Part shown: positions 53,537-61,462 of the stretch, in pieces
How positions within the stretch are numbered: the first letter of the stretch is position 1
Layout of the letters: the number at the start of each line of letters is the position of its first letter
NCBI GenBank assembly: GCA_030156945.1
Contig: JASGLT010000001.1
Span: 62,001 to 126,000, forward strand
DNA: 64,000 bases
Direction of reading: 5' to 3'
From: Thermococcaceae archaeon
GTDB lineage: Archaea; Methanobacteriota_B; Thermococci; Thermococcales; Thermococcaceae
Translations under genes and position numbers: made by a program
Notes under the pieces: generated by a model
Told to the model about the DNA's origin: nothing
Database searches by the model: none
The model's input: only the letters and a program-made list of their open reading frames with translations

Positions 53537-54016
53537 ATGGAACGAAAAAGGCTCAAGATTTACATTCCGGGCACCAAATTCCCCTCGCAGGACCGGGGGG
53601 TTTCACCCCCCACGTCCTTGCTAACCCCCTCCCCCCAAGGAAACTTTTCTAGCGAAAAGTTTCATCAAAGTTCCTACGTGCTTATTAGGAATTCCCGTTC
53701 CAAATGGGCTTTAGAGTCCAAGTTGCTTTTCCAGGGGGAGTTTACTTTTAATAGCGCCCAATGGGCGCAAACGAGAAAAAACTCAAAGGGAACTGGTAAA
53801 ATTCTCACCAAAGCCCATCCTATAAAATCCAAATTTGAAAAGCACGTAGAAACTCATGTCCACGATTTTGCACATCTAAACACTTTTGATCAACCTTTGC
53901 TTCAGCAAAGGTTGTTAGGGGGCTTCGCCCCACATAAACCGGGAAACTGCGTTTCCCAGACCCTTCCTTCTTTTTTGAACGCCGGAGGGGGCTCCGCCCC
54001 CTGCAAACCCTTCTGA
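53537..54016 (+). pseudogene. Stub of a LipS1-like radical SAM paralogue fused to repeat DNA
   Basis: With its own TATA box (about 53498-53506) and GGAGGGTGAG, this frame starts MERKRLKIYIPGTKFPS, nearly the same as the intact gene at 54027 (KKLKIYIPGIKFPS). The DNA of the two starts differs mostly at third codon positions, so this was once a functional diverged paralogue. After residue 17 it enters the palindrome array yet stays open to TGA at 54014-54016. The radical SAM cysteines are lost. Confidence 0.65.
53595..54001. repeat. Palindrome array replacing most of the paralogue
   Basis: Seven perfect stem-loops in about 400 bp: GGGGGG/CCCCCC (53595-53611), AAACTTTTC/GAAAAGTTT (53641-53662), GCGCCCAATGGGCGC (53754-53768), CAACCTTTGC/GCAAAGGTTG (53891-53914), GGGGC/GCCCC (53919-53931), GGGAAAC/GTTTCCC (53941-53957) and GGGGGC/GCCCCC (53987-54001). 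The same types occur at 201-817. Confidence 0.75.
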
Positions 54017-54026
54017 GGTGAGCTAA

Positions 54027-54866
54027 ATGGTAGAGACAAGAAAAAAGCTCAAAATCTACATCCCCGGTATCAAGTTCCCTTCAATCTCGCTCACGGGCAA
54101 CGCCTGTGCTCTGAACTGTGCCCACTGCGGGAGGCACTACCTCCAGGGAATGAGGAAGCCGGAGCGCGGGGAGCTTTTGAACTACTGTCTCAAGCTCGCC
54201 GAAGAGGGTTACAGCGGTTGCCTCCTCAGCGGCGGCATGGATGGCCGTCTAAAGGTTCCGCTCGACTTCTACGCCGACGAGATAAGGGAGATTAAGAGGA
54301 GGACTAACCTCAAGCTCAACGCCCACGTGGGTTTTATTGATGAGAGCGACCTGGAGTGGGTGAAGTACGTTGACGCGGTCTCCCTTGACTTCGTGGGCGA
54401 TGATGACGTTATAAGGCGCGTTTACAAGATAGACAAGACCCTGGAGGACTATCTGAGAGTCCTGGACCTACTCACCGAAACCGGCTTGAGGGTTGCTCCC
54501 CACATAACAATCGGCCTCGATTTCGGAAAGATCTGGTGGGAGTATAAAGCCATAGACCTGCTGGTGGAATACCCTATAGACGTAATCGTTCTCGACGTCC
54601 TGATCCCGACGAAGGGGACTGAGATGGAGAACGTACCAAAGCCGAGCGTTGAAGAGAGCCTTGAAGTAGTTAAGTATGCGCGCGAGAAGTTTGACGGCGA
54701 GCTGAGCGTAGGCTGTATGAGACCCCTTGGGAAGTGGAGGCTGGAGTTCGACAGGGGTGCGGTTTTGGCAGGCGTTGATAGGCTTACAAACCCCCCAAGG
54801 AAAATCATCGAATGGGCAAAAAGAGTAAGGGACGTTGAAATAATCTACGAGTGCTGCGTTATGTAG
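54027..54866 (+). CDS. Radical SAM protein, LipS1-type lipoyl synthase subunit
   Basis: A 279-residue radical SAM enzyme with the cluster motif CALNCAHC (about residues 27-34). By sequence feel and position near enolase and an RND exporter (as TK2109) it corresponds to LipS1, which with LipS2 inserts sulfur to make lipoyl groups in T. kodakarensis; this is recalled knowledge. GAGGTGAG precedes ATG 54027, 10 nt after the stub's stop. Confidence 0.75.
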   Translation: MVETRKKLKIYIPGIKFPSISLTGNACALNCAHCGRHYLQGMRKPERGELLNYCLKLAEEGYSGCLLSGGMDGRLKVPLDFYADEIREIKRRTNLKLNAHVGFIDESDLEWVKYVDAVSLDFVGDDDVIRRVYKIDKTLEDYLRVLDLLTETGLRVAPHITIGLDFGKIWWEYKAIDLLVEYPIDVIVLDVLIPTKGTEMENVPKPSVEESLEVVKYAREKFDGELSVGCMRPLGKWRLEFDRGAVLAGVDRLTNPPRKIIEWAKRVRDVEIIYECCVM

Positions 54867-54922
54867 GGCTCACCTAACCTCGCATCATCACAAATCAGGA
54901 AGGAGAACGCCGATCATCGCCC
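54866..54922 (-). ncRNA. Candidate C/D box-like sRNA with degenerate terminal boxes
   Basis: On the minus strand, right after the Lrp stop, D' CTGA (54895-54898) and C' GTGATGA (54885-54891) are perfect and 3 nt apart. A weak C box ATGATCG (54911-54917) lies exactly 12 nt before D', and GTGA (54870-54873) lies 11 nt after C' where CTGA is expected. GGGC and GCCC flank it as a possible terminal stem. The layout fits; the outer boxes deviate. Confidence 0.4.
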
Positions 54923-54928
54923 CGCCCA

Positions 54929-55378
54929 TTAAAGCTCCTCTTTAACGGTCACGAAGGATACCATGGTAACCGTCTGTCCGATGCCCTTTATCTCCCTGAG
55001 TTTATCAACGACTATCCTGCCGACCTCTTCCGCATTGGGGGCGCGCACTTTTATCAGGATGTCCCACTCACCGGAGATTATATGGACTTCATAAACTCCA
55101 TCAAGTGAGGCAACCCTTCTAGCCACCTCTTTCTGGCTCATCCCAGAATCTGGCTCGTAGCGGGCGAGTATGAATGCCGTTGTCCCAAGATCAAGCTTCT
55201 TGTAGTTCGGTTTTACCGTGAATTTCTCTATAATACCCTCTTCAACAAGCTTCTTTATCCTGTAGTGAACAGTGGTACGGGGTATGCCCAGCTTCTTGCT
55301 GAGGGATGCTATGTTCTCCCTCGCGTTCTCCTTAAGTTCCTTCAACAGCGCCGCATCTATCGCATCCAATCCCGGCAT
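54929..55378 (-). CDS. Lrp/AsnC family transcriptional regulator
   Basis: A 149-residue FFRP: N-terminal helix-turn-helix (LKENARENIASLSKKLGIPRTTVHYRIKKLVEEGIIEKF) and C-terminal RAM domain (TAFILARYEPDSG..., EVHIISGEWDILIKVRAP). It likely senses an amino acid. ATG 55378 follows AAGGGGATC. A perfect FFRP site lies between its TATA box and start, implying autoregulation. Confidence 0.92.
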   Translation of the reverse strand: MPGLDAIDAALLKELKENARENIASLSKKLGIPRTTVHYRIKKLVEEGIIEKFTVKPNYKKLDLGTTAFILARYEPDSGMSQKEVARRVASLDGVYEVHIISGEWDILIKVRAPNAEEVGRIVVDKLREIKGIGQTVTMVSFVTVKEEL

Positions 55379-55420
55379 GGTGATCCCCTTTGTCATTAAT
55401 TCAAGATAAACCATATCGTT

Positions 55421-55433
55421 TGAAACTATTTCA
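55421..55433. promoter_or_regulatory. FFRP operator in the Lrp gene promoter
   Basis: TGAAACTATTTCA fits the archaeal FFRP/Lrp consensus TGAAA-N3-TTTCA exactly. It lies directly downstream of the TATA-like CTTAAATAC (about 55434-55442, minus strand). Confidence 0.65.
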
Positions 55434-55988
55434 GTATTTAAGGTTTTCTTTCAACCAATTTGAAAACGCTCTAAGTGCGTTTCCCCTATGAGATATTTCG
55501 TTCTTTTCCTCTGTTGTCATTTCGGCAAAGGTCTTATCGAAACCATCGGGTACGAATATCGGGTCAAAGCCAAAGCCACCCGTTCCCCTCGGCTCATTCG
55601 TTATTCTCCCGTGAACCTCACCGGTGAACAGGTGAAGCTTTCCGTCCCAGTAAGCAACCACACTCTTGAAGAAGGCCCTCCTGTTGGACTCCCCCGCCAG
55701 GAGCTTCAGAATGCCCCAGTAACCAATAGTCCTGTACACGTAGGCCGAATAGACCCCTGGAAAGCCGCCTAAGGCTTCCACGAAAAGGCCAGAGTCATCA
55801 AGGAAGAAGGGACCCTCAACTCTCTCAGAGAGCCATTCAACAGCGTATTTTGCAACTTCTTCAAGGGTATCGGCCTGAATCTCGGGATAACTCATCTTAA
55901 GCTGGTAGACCCTAACCCCAAAGCCCTCAAAGTACCTCCTCGCCTCCTCGACTTTTCCAGGGTTAGAAGTTACAAAGGCAAGCTCCAT
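55431..55988 (-). CDS. rdgB: XTP/dITP diphosphatase (HAM1/RdgB family)
   Basis: A 185-residue house-cleaning pyrophosphatase that removes ITP, XTP and dITP. Motifs: [59 protein letters not shown]. The length is typical. The 3' end overlaps the operator of the downstream Lrp gene. Confidence 0.95.
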   Translation of the reverse strand: MELAFVTSNPGKVEEARRYFEGFGVRVYQLKMSYPEIQADTLEEVAKYAVEWLSERVEGPFFLDDSGLFVEALGGFPGVYSAYVYRTIGYWGILKLLAGESNRRAFFKSVVAYWDGKLHLFTGEVHGRITNEPRGTGGFGFDPIFVPDGFDKTFAEMTTEEKNEISHRGNALRAFSNWLKENLKY

Positions 55989-56030
55989 GAGACCACCTTA
56001 GAAAAATGTAATGAGTGTCTAAAAAGTTTG

Positions 56031-56519
56031 TCACTCTATCCTGTAGCCTATCCTTTCAACGAGCTCCCTGCGCTCTTTCCTCTGCTCCTCTGTCTCAATC
56101 TTGTTCGCGGCCTTGCCGTCAACAACCCCCAGAACGCTCCTCCCGAGGTCCGTCTCTGCCACTATGACCTGGAAGGGGTTCTCGCTGGCACCGTAGACCA
56201 TGGCAACTGCTGGATGGTTCTTTACCGTGTTCAAGACGTTTATTGGGAAGGCGTTCTTCATGAGGATTACAAAAACATGGCCGGCCCCTATTTTGACGGC
56301 GTTCTTCGCGGCAAGCTCTTCAAGCTCTTTGTCGTTTCCAGTGTAACGTGTGAGCTGTGGTTTCGCCTCATTCATGGCAATGCCAAATTTTATTCCCGGC
56401 ACGGCCGTTAAGAGGGCTCTGGCAAGGTCGTCTACCGTGAATATCGAGAAGTTGCCCTGACCGATTATGACTTCAACGCCCTCCGGTTTTTCGATCTCAA
56501 CTACCTCTATCTTAACCAT
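56031..56519 (-). CDS. Adenosine-specific kinase-like protein (DUF355)
   Basis: A 162-residue protein matching the archaeal DUF355 family, annotated as adenosine-specific kinase: VEVIIGQGNFSIFTVDDLARAL, FGIAMNEAKPQLTRYTGND, VKNHPAVAMVYGASENPFQVIVAE. ATG 56519 follows GGTGGTGGG. Monocistronic by layout. Confidence 0.82.
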   Translation of the reverse strand: MVKIEVVEIEKPEGVEVIIGQGNFSIFTVDDLARALLTAVPGIKFGIAMNEAKPQLTRYTGNDKELEELAAKNAVKIGAGHVFVILMKNAFPINVLNTVKNHPAVAMVYGASENPFQVIVAETDLGRSVLGVVDGKAANKIETEEQRKERRELVERIGYRIE

Positions 56520-56581
56520 CACCCACCACCGGTAAGGTTTATAATCGGTCTAAATATAATCTTTTCGCGGGCTGGTGAGTG

Positions 56582-57508
56582 ATGAGCAGGTTTTCAATGG
56601 AAGAGCTGGAATTTCTTACGAATATCCTGCAAAAGCATCCCCTCGACAGCCTCAGAAAAATCTCAAAGGAGGAGAGGGTGGATTATTACAAGCTCAAACG
56701 GCTTTACGACAAGTACTACGGGAAACACGTCACAGTAAGCGCAATCTACAACCCAAGGAAACTCGGGCTAAAGAGCTATGTAACATTTCTAAGCGTCCCC
56801 TCCGATTCGATTCTTGAAGTGGCTAAAAAAATGTCTTCAAACCCCTACGTATCATACCTCAATCCTGCATTTGGGTTCAAAAACGGTCTCACAGCTTTCA
56901 TGGCAGTTCCCAAGGATCAAGTCAACCTTATCGATGAGTTCCTTTCAAGGTACTCTGACGATTACGAGTGGTATGAAATGCAACCGTATTCTTACTCCAT
57001 AGACGACTCTGAGGATGGAGGCTGGAAATTCAGCTACGACTACGCCATCCTGATGGATATTCTAAAGGAGGACGCCCGAACTCCCATATCCGAGATAGCA
57101 AACAAACTCGGAAAGACGGGACCCACCGTCAGGTACATGATAGAGAGGCTAAAAAAAGAAGGCGTAATCCTCGCGTTCGAGGCCGTAGTGGATATGACAA
57201 CCCACGACAGGGGAGTAATCGGGATAACCCGCGAGCTGAAAGAGGAAGTTATCCAAAAGTTCCAAGATTACGAGATGTTGATAGCAGTGCTGCCCGGCCA
57301 TGGCTACATGATCGAGTGGTACTTCTCATCAAGTGAAGATTTGGGGCTGAAAGTGATGGAATTCAGCCGATACGTGGATAAGCTCCTGATTGAATACTTC
57401 GATGAAACCTTCAAGAAGATGAACGACGAGAGAATGAAAAGAAGGTTCAGGATGATAGTAAAAAAGGACGGGAGTGGCTACAGGTCCCTTCTGGATTTCA
57501 TGGGCTAA
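56582..57508 (+). CDS. Winged-helix regulator, AsnC-like with two HTH segments
   Basis: A 308-residue protein with an N-terminal helical DNA-binding segment (LDSLRKISKEERVDYYKLKRLYDKYYG), a RAM-like middle, then a clear AsnC helix-turn-helix at about 158-195 (LKEDARTPISEIANKLGKTGPTVRYMIERLKKEGVIL) and a C-terminal domain. It resembles tandem Lrp-like regulators of Thermococcales. ATG 56582 follows GGTGAG. The target is unknown; the convergent SPASM gene overlaps its end by 4 nt. Confidence 0.75.
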   Translation: MSRFSMEELEFLTNILQKHPLDSLRKISKEERVDYYKLKRLYDKYYGKHVTVSAIYNPRKLGLKSYVTFLSVPSDSILEVAKKMSSNPYVSYLNPAFGFKNGLTAFMAVPKDQVNLIDEFLSRYSDDYEWYEMQPYSYSIDDSEDGGWKFSYDYAILMDILKEDARTPISEIANKLGKTGPTVRYMIERLKKEGVILAFEAVVDMTTHDRGVIGITRELKEEVIQKFQDYEMLIAVLPGHGYMIEWYFSSSEDLGLKVMEFSRYVDKLLIEYFDETFKKMNDERMKRRFRMIVKKDGSGYRSLLDFMG

Positions 57509-58437
57509 AAAACTATTGGGCAGTACTCAACTCCCCCCAGGTCTCCCGTGGCCTGGAACTCGAGTGCCCTGCAGTCGTGGCATATGTATTTGAAGGGGCA
57601 TTTAGAGCAGGTTCCTATTCTGTCCTTTGTCAGCGTCCAGAAATCGTTGACCGCCTTTCTCCTGAGAATGTCCCTCAGCTTTCCGGTTTTTAAATCCCCA
57701 AGCACGAACCCCCGCAGGAGGGGACAGGGGAGTACGTAACCATCGGCAGTTACCGCCAGAGTGTCGGCGAGGCACGGGCTGTATTTTTCCAGGTTTGGGC
57801 TGAAGACCCTCCTGAGCTCAACGACATTGAAGTCGAGCTTTCTGTAGGAGCCGGGGAAGAGCACGTCCACGTATACTTCTCCCTCAAAACCTATATTCAT
57901 GCCCAAAAGTTCGTCAAGGTCCTTCCCCCTAACCGTCACCAACGCGCCGTGAAGCCAGTCAAAAACCTCAAGCTCCTTGATGTTGTCCCGATAGTAATCC
58001 ACCTCGGCCACGAACTTAACACCTTCTACGGGAGAAGCCTTTTTCACATCCTCGAGAAGTGCCACTGCGTAAACTTCGGGAATTCCCAGCTCCACGGCGT
58101 AGGAAGACACCATGAGGAGCTGTTCAAGAGTGTCGTAATTGGTGAGCCAGAGCTCCTTTCCCCCCATTTTAGCGAACTCCCTTAAAATCTCCTGGATTTC
58201 CTCAACGCTCATTGGCTCACGGCGCAGGATGAATCTGTTGTTGCCGATGCATCCTATAGAACGAGGTATACCCTCGGTTTCCGAAAATCTCCCCTTTCCC
58301 TCACCCAGCTGCACTATAAGCCTCTCAAGCTTCCCTTTTTTGGGTTTGACTGTCCACGGAGGTTTTGCCACCGATACAACCCTCAGCTTAGAGTTGCCTC
58401 TCAAACTAATTACGGCACTTTCAACTGCCTCTTCCAT
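57505..58437 (-). CDS. SPASM-domain protein lacking the radical SAM cysteine motif
   Basis: The C-terminal third is a SPASM domain (YVLPCPLLRGFVLGDL, CSKCPFKYICHDCRA, YCPIVF) as in peptide-modifying radical SAM enzymes. The N-terminal half has the TIM-barrel rhythm but no CxxxCxxC; where it should be is IGCIGNNRFIL with a single Cys. It is therefore either a degenerate radical SAM or a binding protein. The start has GGGGGAGGC and a TATA box at about 58473-58483. Confidence 0.75.
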   Translation of the reverse strand: MEEAVESAVISLRGNSKLRVVSVAKPPWTVKPKKGKLERLIVQLGEGKGRFSETEGIPRSIGCIGNNRFILRREPMSVEEIQEILREFAKMGGKELWLTNYDTLEQLLMVSSYAVELGIPEVYAVALLEDVKKASPVEGVKFVAEVDYYRDNIKELEVFDWLHGALVTVRGKDLDELLGMNIGFEGEVYVDVLFPGSYRKLDFNVVELRRVFSPNLEKYSPCLADTLAVTADGYVLPCPLLRGFVLGDLKTGKLRDILRRKAVNDFWTLTKDRIGTCSKCPFKYICHDCRALEFQATGDLGGVEYCPIVF

Positions 58438-58537
58438 GCTGCCTCCCCCAGGAGGGGATGGAAGGGAACCTATAAATACTTTTTCTATTCATATTTTGCA
58501 TACTATCAAAAATAGTTAGCAAAAAATGAAGAACCCC

Positions 58538-58963
58538 TTAACCCCTGACAACCCTATCCCCCTCGATCCAGAACTCCCCTTCCTCCGTCACCTCTTTCTT
58601 CCAAACGGGGACGCGCCTTTTTACCTCATCAACTATCCACGAACAGGCCTCAAAAGCCTCCTTTCTGTGGGCAGAACTTACTACGACCAAAATAGTGTCC
58701 TCTCCAACCGGTAAATCTCCATATCGGTGCCATATTACGGCGTCAAATATGGGGAACTTCCTCAGAGCCTCTTCCCTGATTTTTGCCATCTCAGAAACAG
58801 CCATCTCCCCATAGACCTCGTAGATGAGCCTTTCAACTTTCCTGCCCCGGTTGTGCGCCCTGACCTTACCCAGAAAGACAACGTAAGCTCCAGACTCGGG
58901 ATTACTAATGAGCTCAATTGCCCTATTAACGTCAAACGACTCCTGGGTCACCATGACCTTCAT
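58538..58963 (-). CDS. moaE: Molybdopterin synthase catalytic subunit
   Basis: A 141-residue MoaE: YVVFLGKVRAHNRGRKVERLIYE, ILVVVSSAHRKEAFEACSWIVDEVKRRVPVWKKE (with the active Lys). It converts precursor Z to molybdopterin with MoaD-thiocarboxylate; Thermococcales use the cofactor with tungsten. ATG 58963 follows GGTGAGGG. moaD and the E1-like gene lie 1 kb upstream, separated by a plus-strand lipoprotein gene. Confidence 0.93.
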   Translation of the reverse strand: MKVMVTQESFDVNRAIELISNPESGAYVVFLGKVRAHNRGRKVERLIYEVYGEMAVSEMAKIREEALRKFPIFDAVIWHRYGDLPVGEDTILVVVSSAHRKEAFEACSWIVDEVKRRVPVWKKEVTEEGEFWIEGDRVVRG

Positions 58964-59055
58964 AACCCTCACCAAAAAGCCCTGAGATTCAGACCTATTA
59001 AAACCTGCCGCCCAAAACTTCAAAAGGTCTCGGACTATCAGAGGATGGTGGTAGG

Positions 59056-59883
59056 ATGAAAAGGCTGGGCATAATCCTCGTGATCATCCTCCTGACTGCA
59101 AGCTTAAGCGGATGCATCGGAAATAGTCACGAAGAGACTCAAACGCCGCCTTCTCCAAGCACTACAAGCACCACAGGGGCGTCCCATACCAGTACGTCGA
59201 GCACTGAAAGGCCGATTAACGATATTGAAGGGGCAAAATCCTCGCTGGAATCAGTAAAACAGTTCACATATGAGCTCAAAACTGCCTTAAGCATGAACAT
59301 AAGCCTCCAAACTTCCGGGATAAGTCAAAACTCCTCAATAAAACTCATCGTTCTTGAGAAGGGGTATCTGGACTTTGAATCGAAAGAGGCGTGGATAAAC
59401 ACGACAACCGTAAGCCTTCCAGACAACGTCTCAGTAAGCCTTACTCAGGTCGTTAAGGGAGGGAAAACTTACATAAAAACCAATCTTGGCATCCTCAACG
59501 TTTCAAACGAGGAAAATCCGGTATGGGAGTACAACGCCGTTTCCCTTGCCAGAAAATACCTACAGCAGGTGCCCCTGGAGAGCGAGAGCGGGGAGGAGCT
59601 AAAAATAACCTACATACTCGATCGGGAGGATGTTAAGGGCCTCGCAACCCCCTACATTGCCATCGACAATGGCACGGGAATCGAAGTCAAGAAAGGAAGG
59701 ATAACATTCTTTTTCAGAGACGGAAGTTTGTCGGAGGTGGAGATAGAGTACATCCTCGTGACTCGGACCCCCATAGAAGACCCCGTTCTCGGAAGCGGAG
59801 AAATAATCCAGGAAGTGGAAGGGAGGAGCACGATAAAAATCACTTCCTTCAACAAAAAGGTTGAAGTCAGCCCACCTACTTGA
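59056..59883 (+). CDS. Lipoprotein of unknown function
   Basis: A 275-residue protein with lipobox LSGC (Cys about 20), a Thr/Ser-rich linker (about 25-52) and a beta-rich domain with repeated Asn-x-Ser/Thr sites. It resembles LolA/LppX-like lipid-binding folds in its strand pattern (TYELKTALSMNISL, YLDFESKEAWINTTTV), which is inference. It overlaps the convergent E1-like gene by 8 nt. Confidence 0.68.
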   Translation: MKRLGIILVIILLTASLSGCIGNSHEETQTPPSPSTTSTTGASHTSTSSTERPINDIEGAKSSLESVKQFTYELKTALSMNISLQTSGISQNSSIKLIVLEKGYLDFESKEAWINTTTVSLPDNVSVSLTQVVKGGKTYIKTNLGILNVSNEENPVWEYNAVSLARKYLQQVPLESESGEELKITYILDREDVKGLATPYIAIDNGTGIEVKKGRITFFFRDGSLSEVEIEYILVTRTPIEDPVLGSGEIIQEVEGRSTIKITSFNKKVEVSPPT

Positions 59884-60574
59884 GCTCCACGACGTCAAAG
59901 ATGTTCAGAGCGAGGTCTATCAGGAGGAGCTTGTTAATCAAAGGCTCCCCAATGCCAGTGAGCAGTTTAATAACCTCCATGGCCTGTATTGAGCCAACAA
60001 CTCCGGCAGTTGCCCCGATTATCGGGAATTTTTCCTCCTTTTCTTTAACTTTCGGGAAGAGCTCCTTTAGGCTCTTGGTGAGACCCGGTACTATCGTTGT
60101 GATCTGCCCGTGCATCCCCTCAACCGCCCCGTGAACGAGGGGAATTTTCTTCCTGTGCACGTAGTCATCGAGCAGGTAGCGGGTCTCGAAGTTGTCGAGA
60201 CAATCGACCACGACATCAACGCCTTTAAGGACTTCTTCAACGTTCTCCTCCGTGAGTCTGCCACTGAAGGTTTCTATTTTTATGTCGGAGTTGAAGCGCT
60301 CAAGCTTCCATCTGGCGGACTCTGGCTTTGGTCTCTCCCCCACGTCTTCCTCCCAGTGGAGTATCTGTCTGTTGAGGTTGCTCAGCTCGGGCCTCTGCTC
60401 GTCAACAAGCAGGAGAGTTCCCACACCAGCGGCTGCAAGGTAGTAAGCAACGGGGCTACCCAACCCACCAACACCCACCACGGCAACCTTTGCACCCTTG
60501 AGCTTCTCCTGACCCTCCTTCCCGAAGATCATTATCTGCCGGTCATACCTTTCAATTTCCCTTTCACTCAACAT
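59876..60574 (-). CDS. E1-like adenylyltransferase (ThiF/MoeB/UbaA family)
   Basis: A 232-residue E1-like enzyme that adenylates the Gly-Gly tail of MoaD/SAMP proteins. ATP motif GVGGLGSPVAYYLAAAG, D..ELSNLNRQ and DCLDNFETRYLLDD are intact. It has only one cysteine, so neither the zinc CxxC pairs nor the usual acceptor Cys are present. ATG 60574 follows GGTGGTTGAT, adjacent to moaD. Confidence 0.88.
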   Translation of the reverse strand: MLSEREIERYDRQIMIFGKEGQEKLKGAKVAVVGVGGLGSPVAYYLAAAGVGTLLLVDEQRPELSNLNRQILHWEEDVGERPKPESARWKLERFNSDIKIETFSGRLTEENVEEVLKGVDVVVDCLDNFETRYLLDDYVHRKKIPLVHGAVEGMHGQITTIVPGLTKSLKELFPKVKEKEEKFPIIGATAGVVGSIQAMEVIKLLTGIGEPLINKLLLIDLALNIFDVVELK

Positions 60575-60575
60575 A

Positions 60576-60842
60576 TCAACCACCACTCACAGGCGGGAAT
60601 ATCGCCACCACATCCCCATCCTGAAGAGCCTCATCAAACTTAACGTAGCGACCGTTTCTTGAGACGTTTACATCAGCCAAATCATCCTCCTCAGCAAAGA
60701 CCTCATTCTTCAGTTCAGGATGCCTCTCCTTCAGGAATTCAATCAGCTCCCCCACAGTTATCCCATCGGGCACTTCAAGCTCTTCCTCACTCTTGCCCAC
60801 TAGAGAGCGGTAACGGGCGAAGTATCTGACCCTTATTTTCAT
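60576..60842 (-). CDS. moaD: MoaD/SAMP ubiquitin-like sulfur carrier
   Basis: An 88-residue beta-grasp protein ending in PPVSGG, the Gly-Gly tail that is adenylated and thiocarboxylated. It feeds sulfur to MoaE and may also act as a small archaeal modifier. It lies directly upstream of its E1-like activator in one operon. Confidence 0.92.
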   Translation of the reverse strand: MKIRVRYFARYRSLVGKSEEELEVPDGITVGELIEFLKERHPELKNEVFAEEDDLADVNVSRNGRYVKFDEALQDGDVVAIFPPVSGG

Positions 60843-60861
60843 TGAATTCCCCCAAAGGAAA

Positions 60862-60981
60862 CTAATACGCGAGAGTTAAAAAATATTGCTCGATGTAATC
60901 AACCCACGAGAAATCACGCCCAACTTCTGAGAGCTTCAAGGCATTGTTGCCAAAGATATTGCTACTAACTTCCCCTATCCA
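60862..60981 (-). pseudogene. Fragment of an unknown gene
   Basis: Between moaD and the next gene one minus frame reads FGNNALKLSEVGRDFSWVDY then IEQYFLTLAY and a stop, bounded upstream by a stop and with no good start or ribosome site. It looks like the C-terminus of a real protein left after deletion. Confidence 0.3.
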
Positions 60982-61038
60982 CTACTTTTGTTTTTCCAAG
61001 TCTGTCCAAACCCAGTTGGCCCCCAATACTTGGGATTT

Positions 61039-61287
61039 TTAAGCCTCCCCCAGCATCTTTGATTCACTTCCCACCCTTTTCACAAGTTCTTCCGGAGTCA
61101 TGTATTCGACTCTACCGTGCTCTCCTATGATGTAGGGCTCTTTCTTAGTCCTGTTCTTTTTCTGATCCGCCATGAACGCGATTACAAGAACCCCAAAGCC
61201 CACGAGATCCCATGTACTAACTGCCTCCTGAACGATCAGGGCGAGAATATAGAAAACAAAAATGAGAATCCAATATTTGACTTTCAT
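61039..61287 (-). CDS. Small two-span membrane protein, EPYIIG family
   Basis: An 82-residue protein with two spans (about 5-22 and 27-41) and a cytoplasmic tail KKEPYIIGEHGRVEYMTPEELVKRV. The tail matches those at 61463 and in the decayed gene at 41885. Function unknown. Strong ribosome site GGGGTGATA. Confidence 0.65.
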   Translation of the reverse strand: MKVKYWILIFVFYILALIVQEAVSTWDLVGFGVLVIAFMADQKKNRTKKEPYIIGEHGRVEYMTPEELVKRVGSESKMLGEA

Positions 61288-61330
61288 CTGAGTATCACCC
61301 CTCTGTTGTTTTCATGCTCCTCTTTCACGC

Positions 61331-61462
61331 TTAAATTACAACCACGTAAAACCTAACCTCGTACGAGTGCTCACCCTCACTCGCCAACCATTGAAGGGTG
61401 AAGCTTTTAGTGGAGCCAGCACTAACGCTCCCGCTCAATGGGTCATCCTCCTGATCTTCAAT
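61331..61462 (-). pseudogene. Fragment of a secreted beta-sandwich protein
   Basis: Directly after the stop of the gene at 61463 and in its frame, the sequence reads EDDPLSGSVSAGSTKSFTLQ and on to SEGEHSYEVRFYVVVI and stop. This is the end of a CARDB/Ig-like domain with no start of its own, a relic of a lost gene. Confidence 0.45.
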
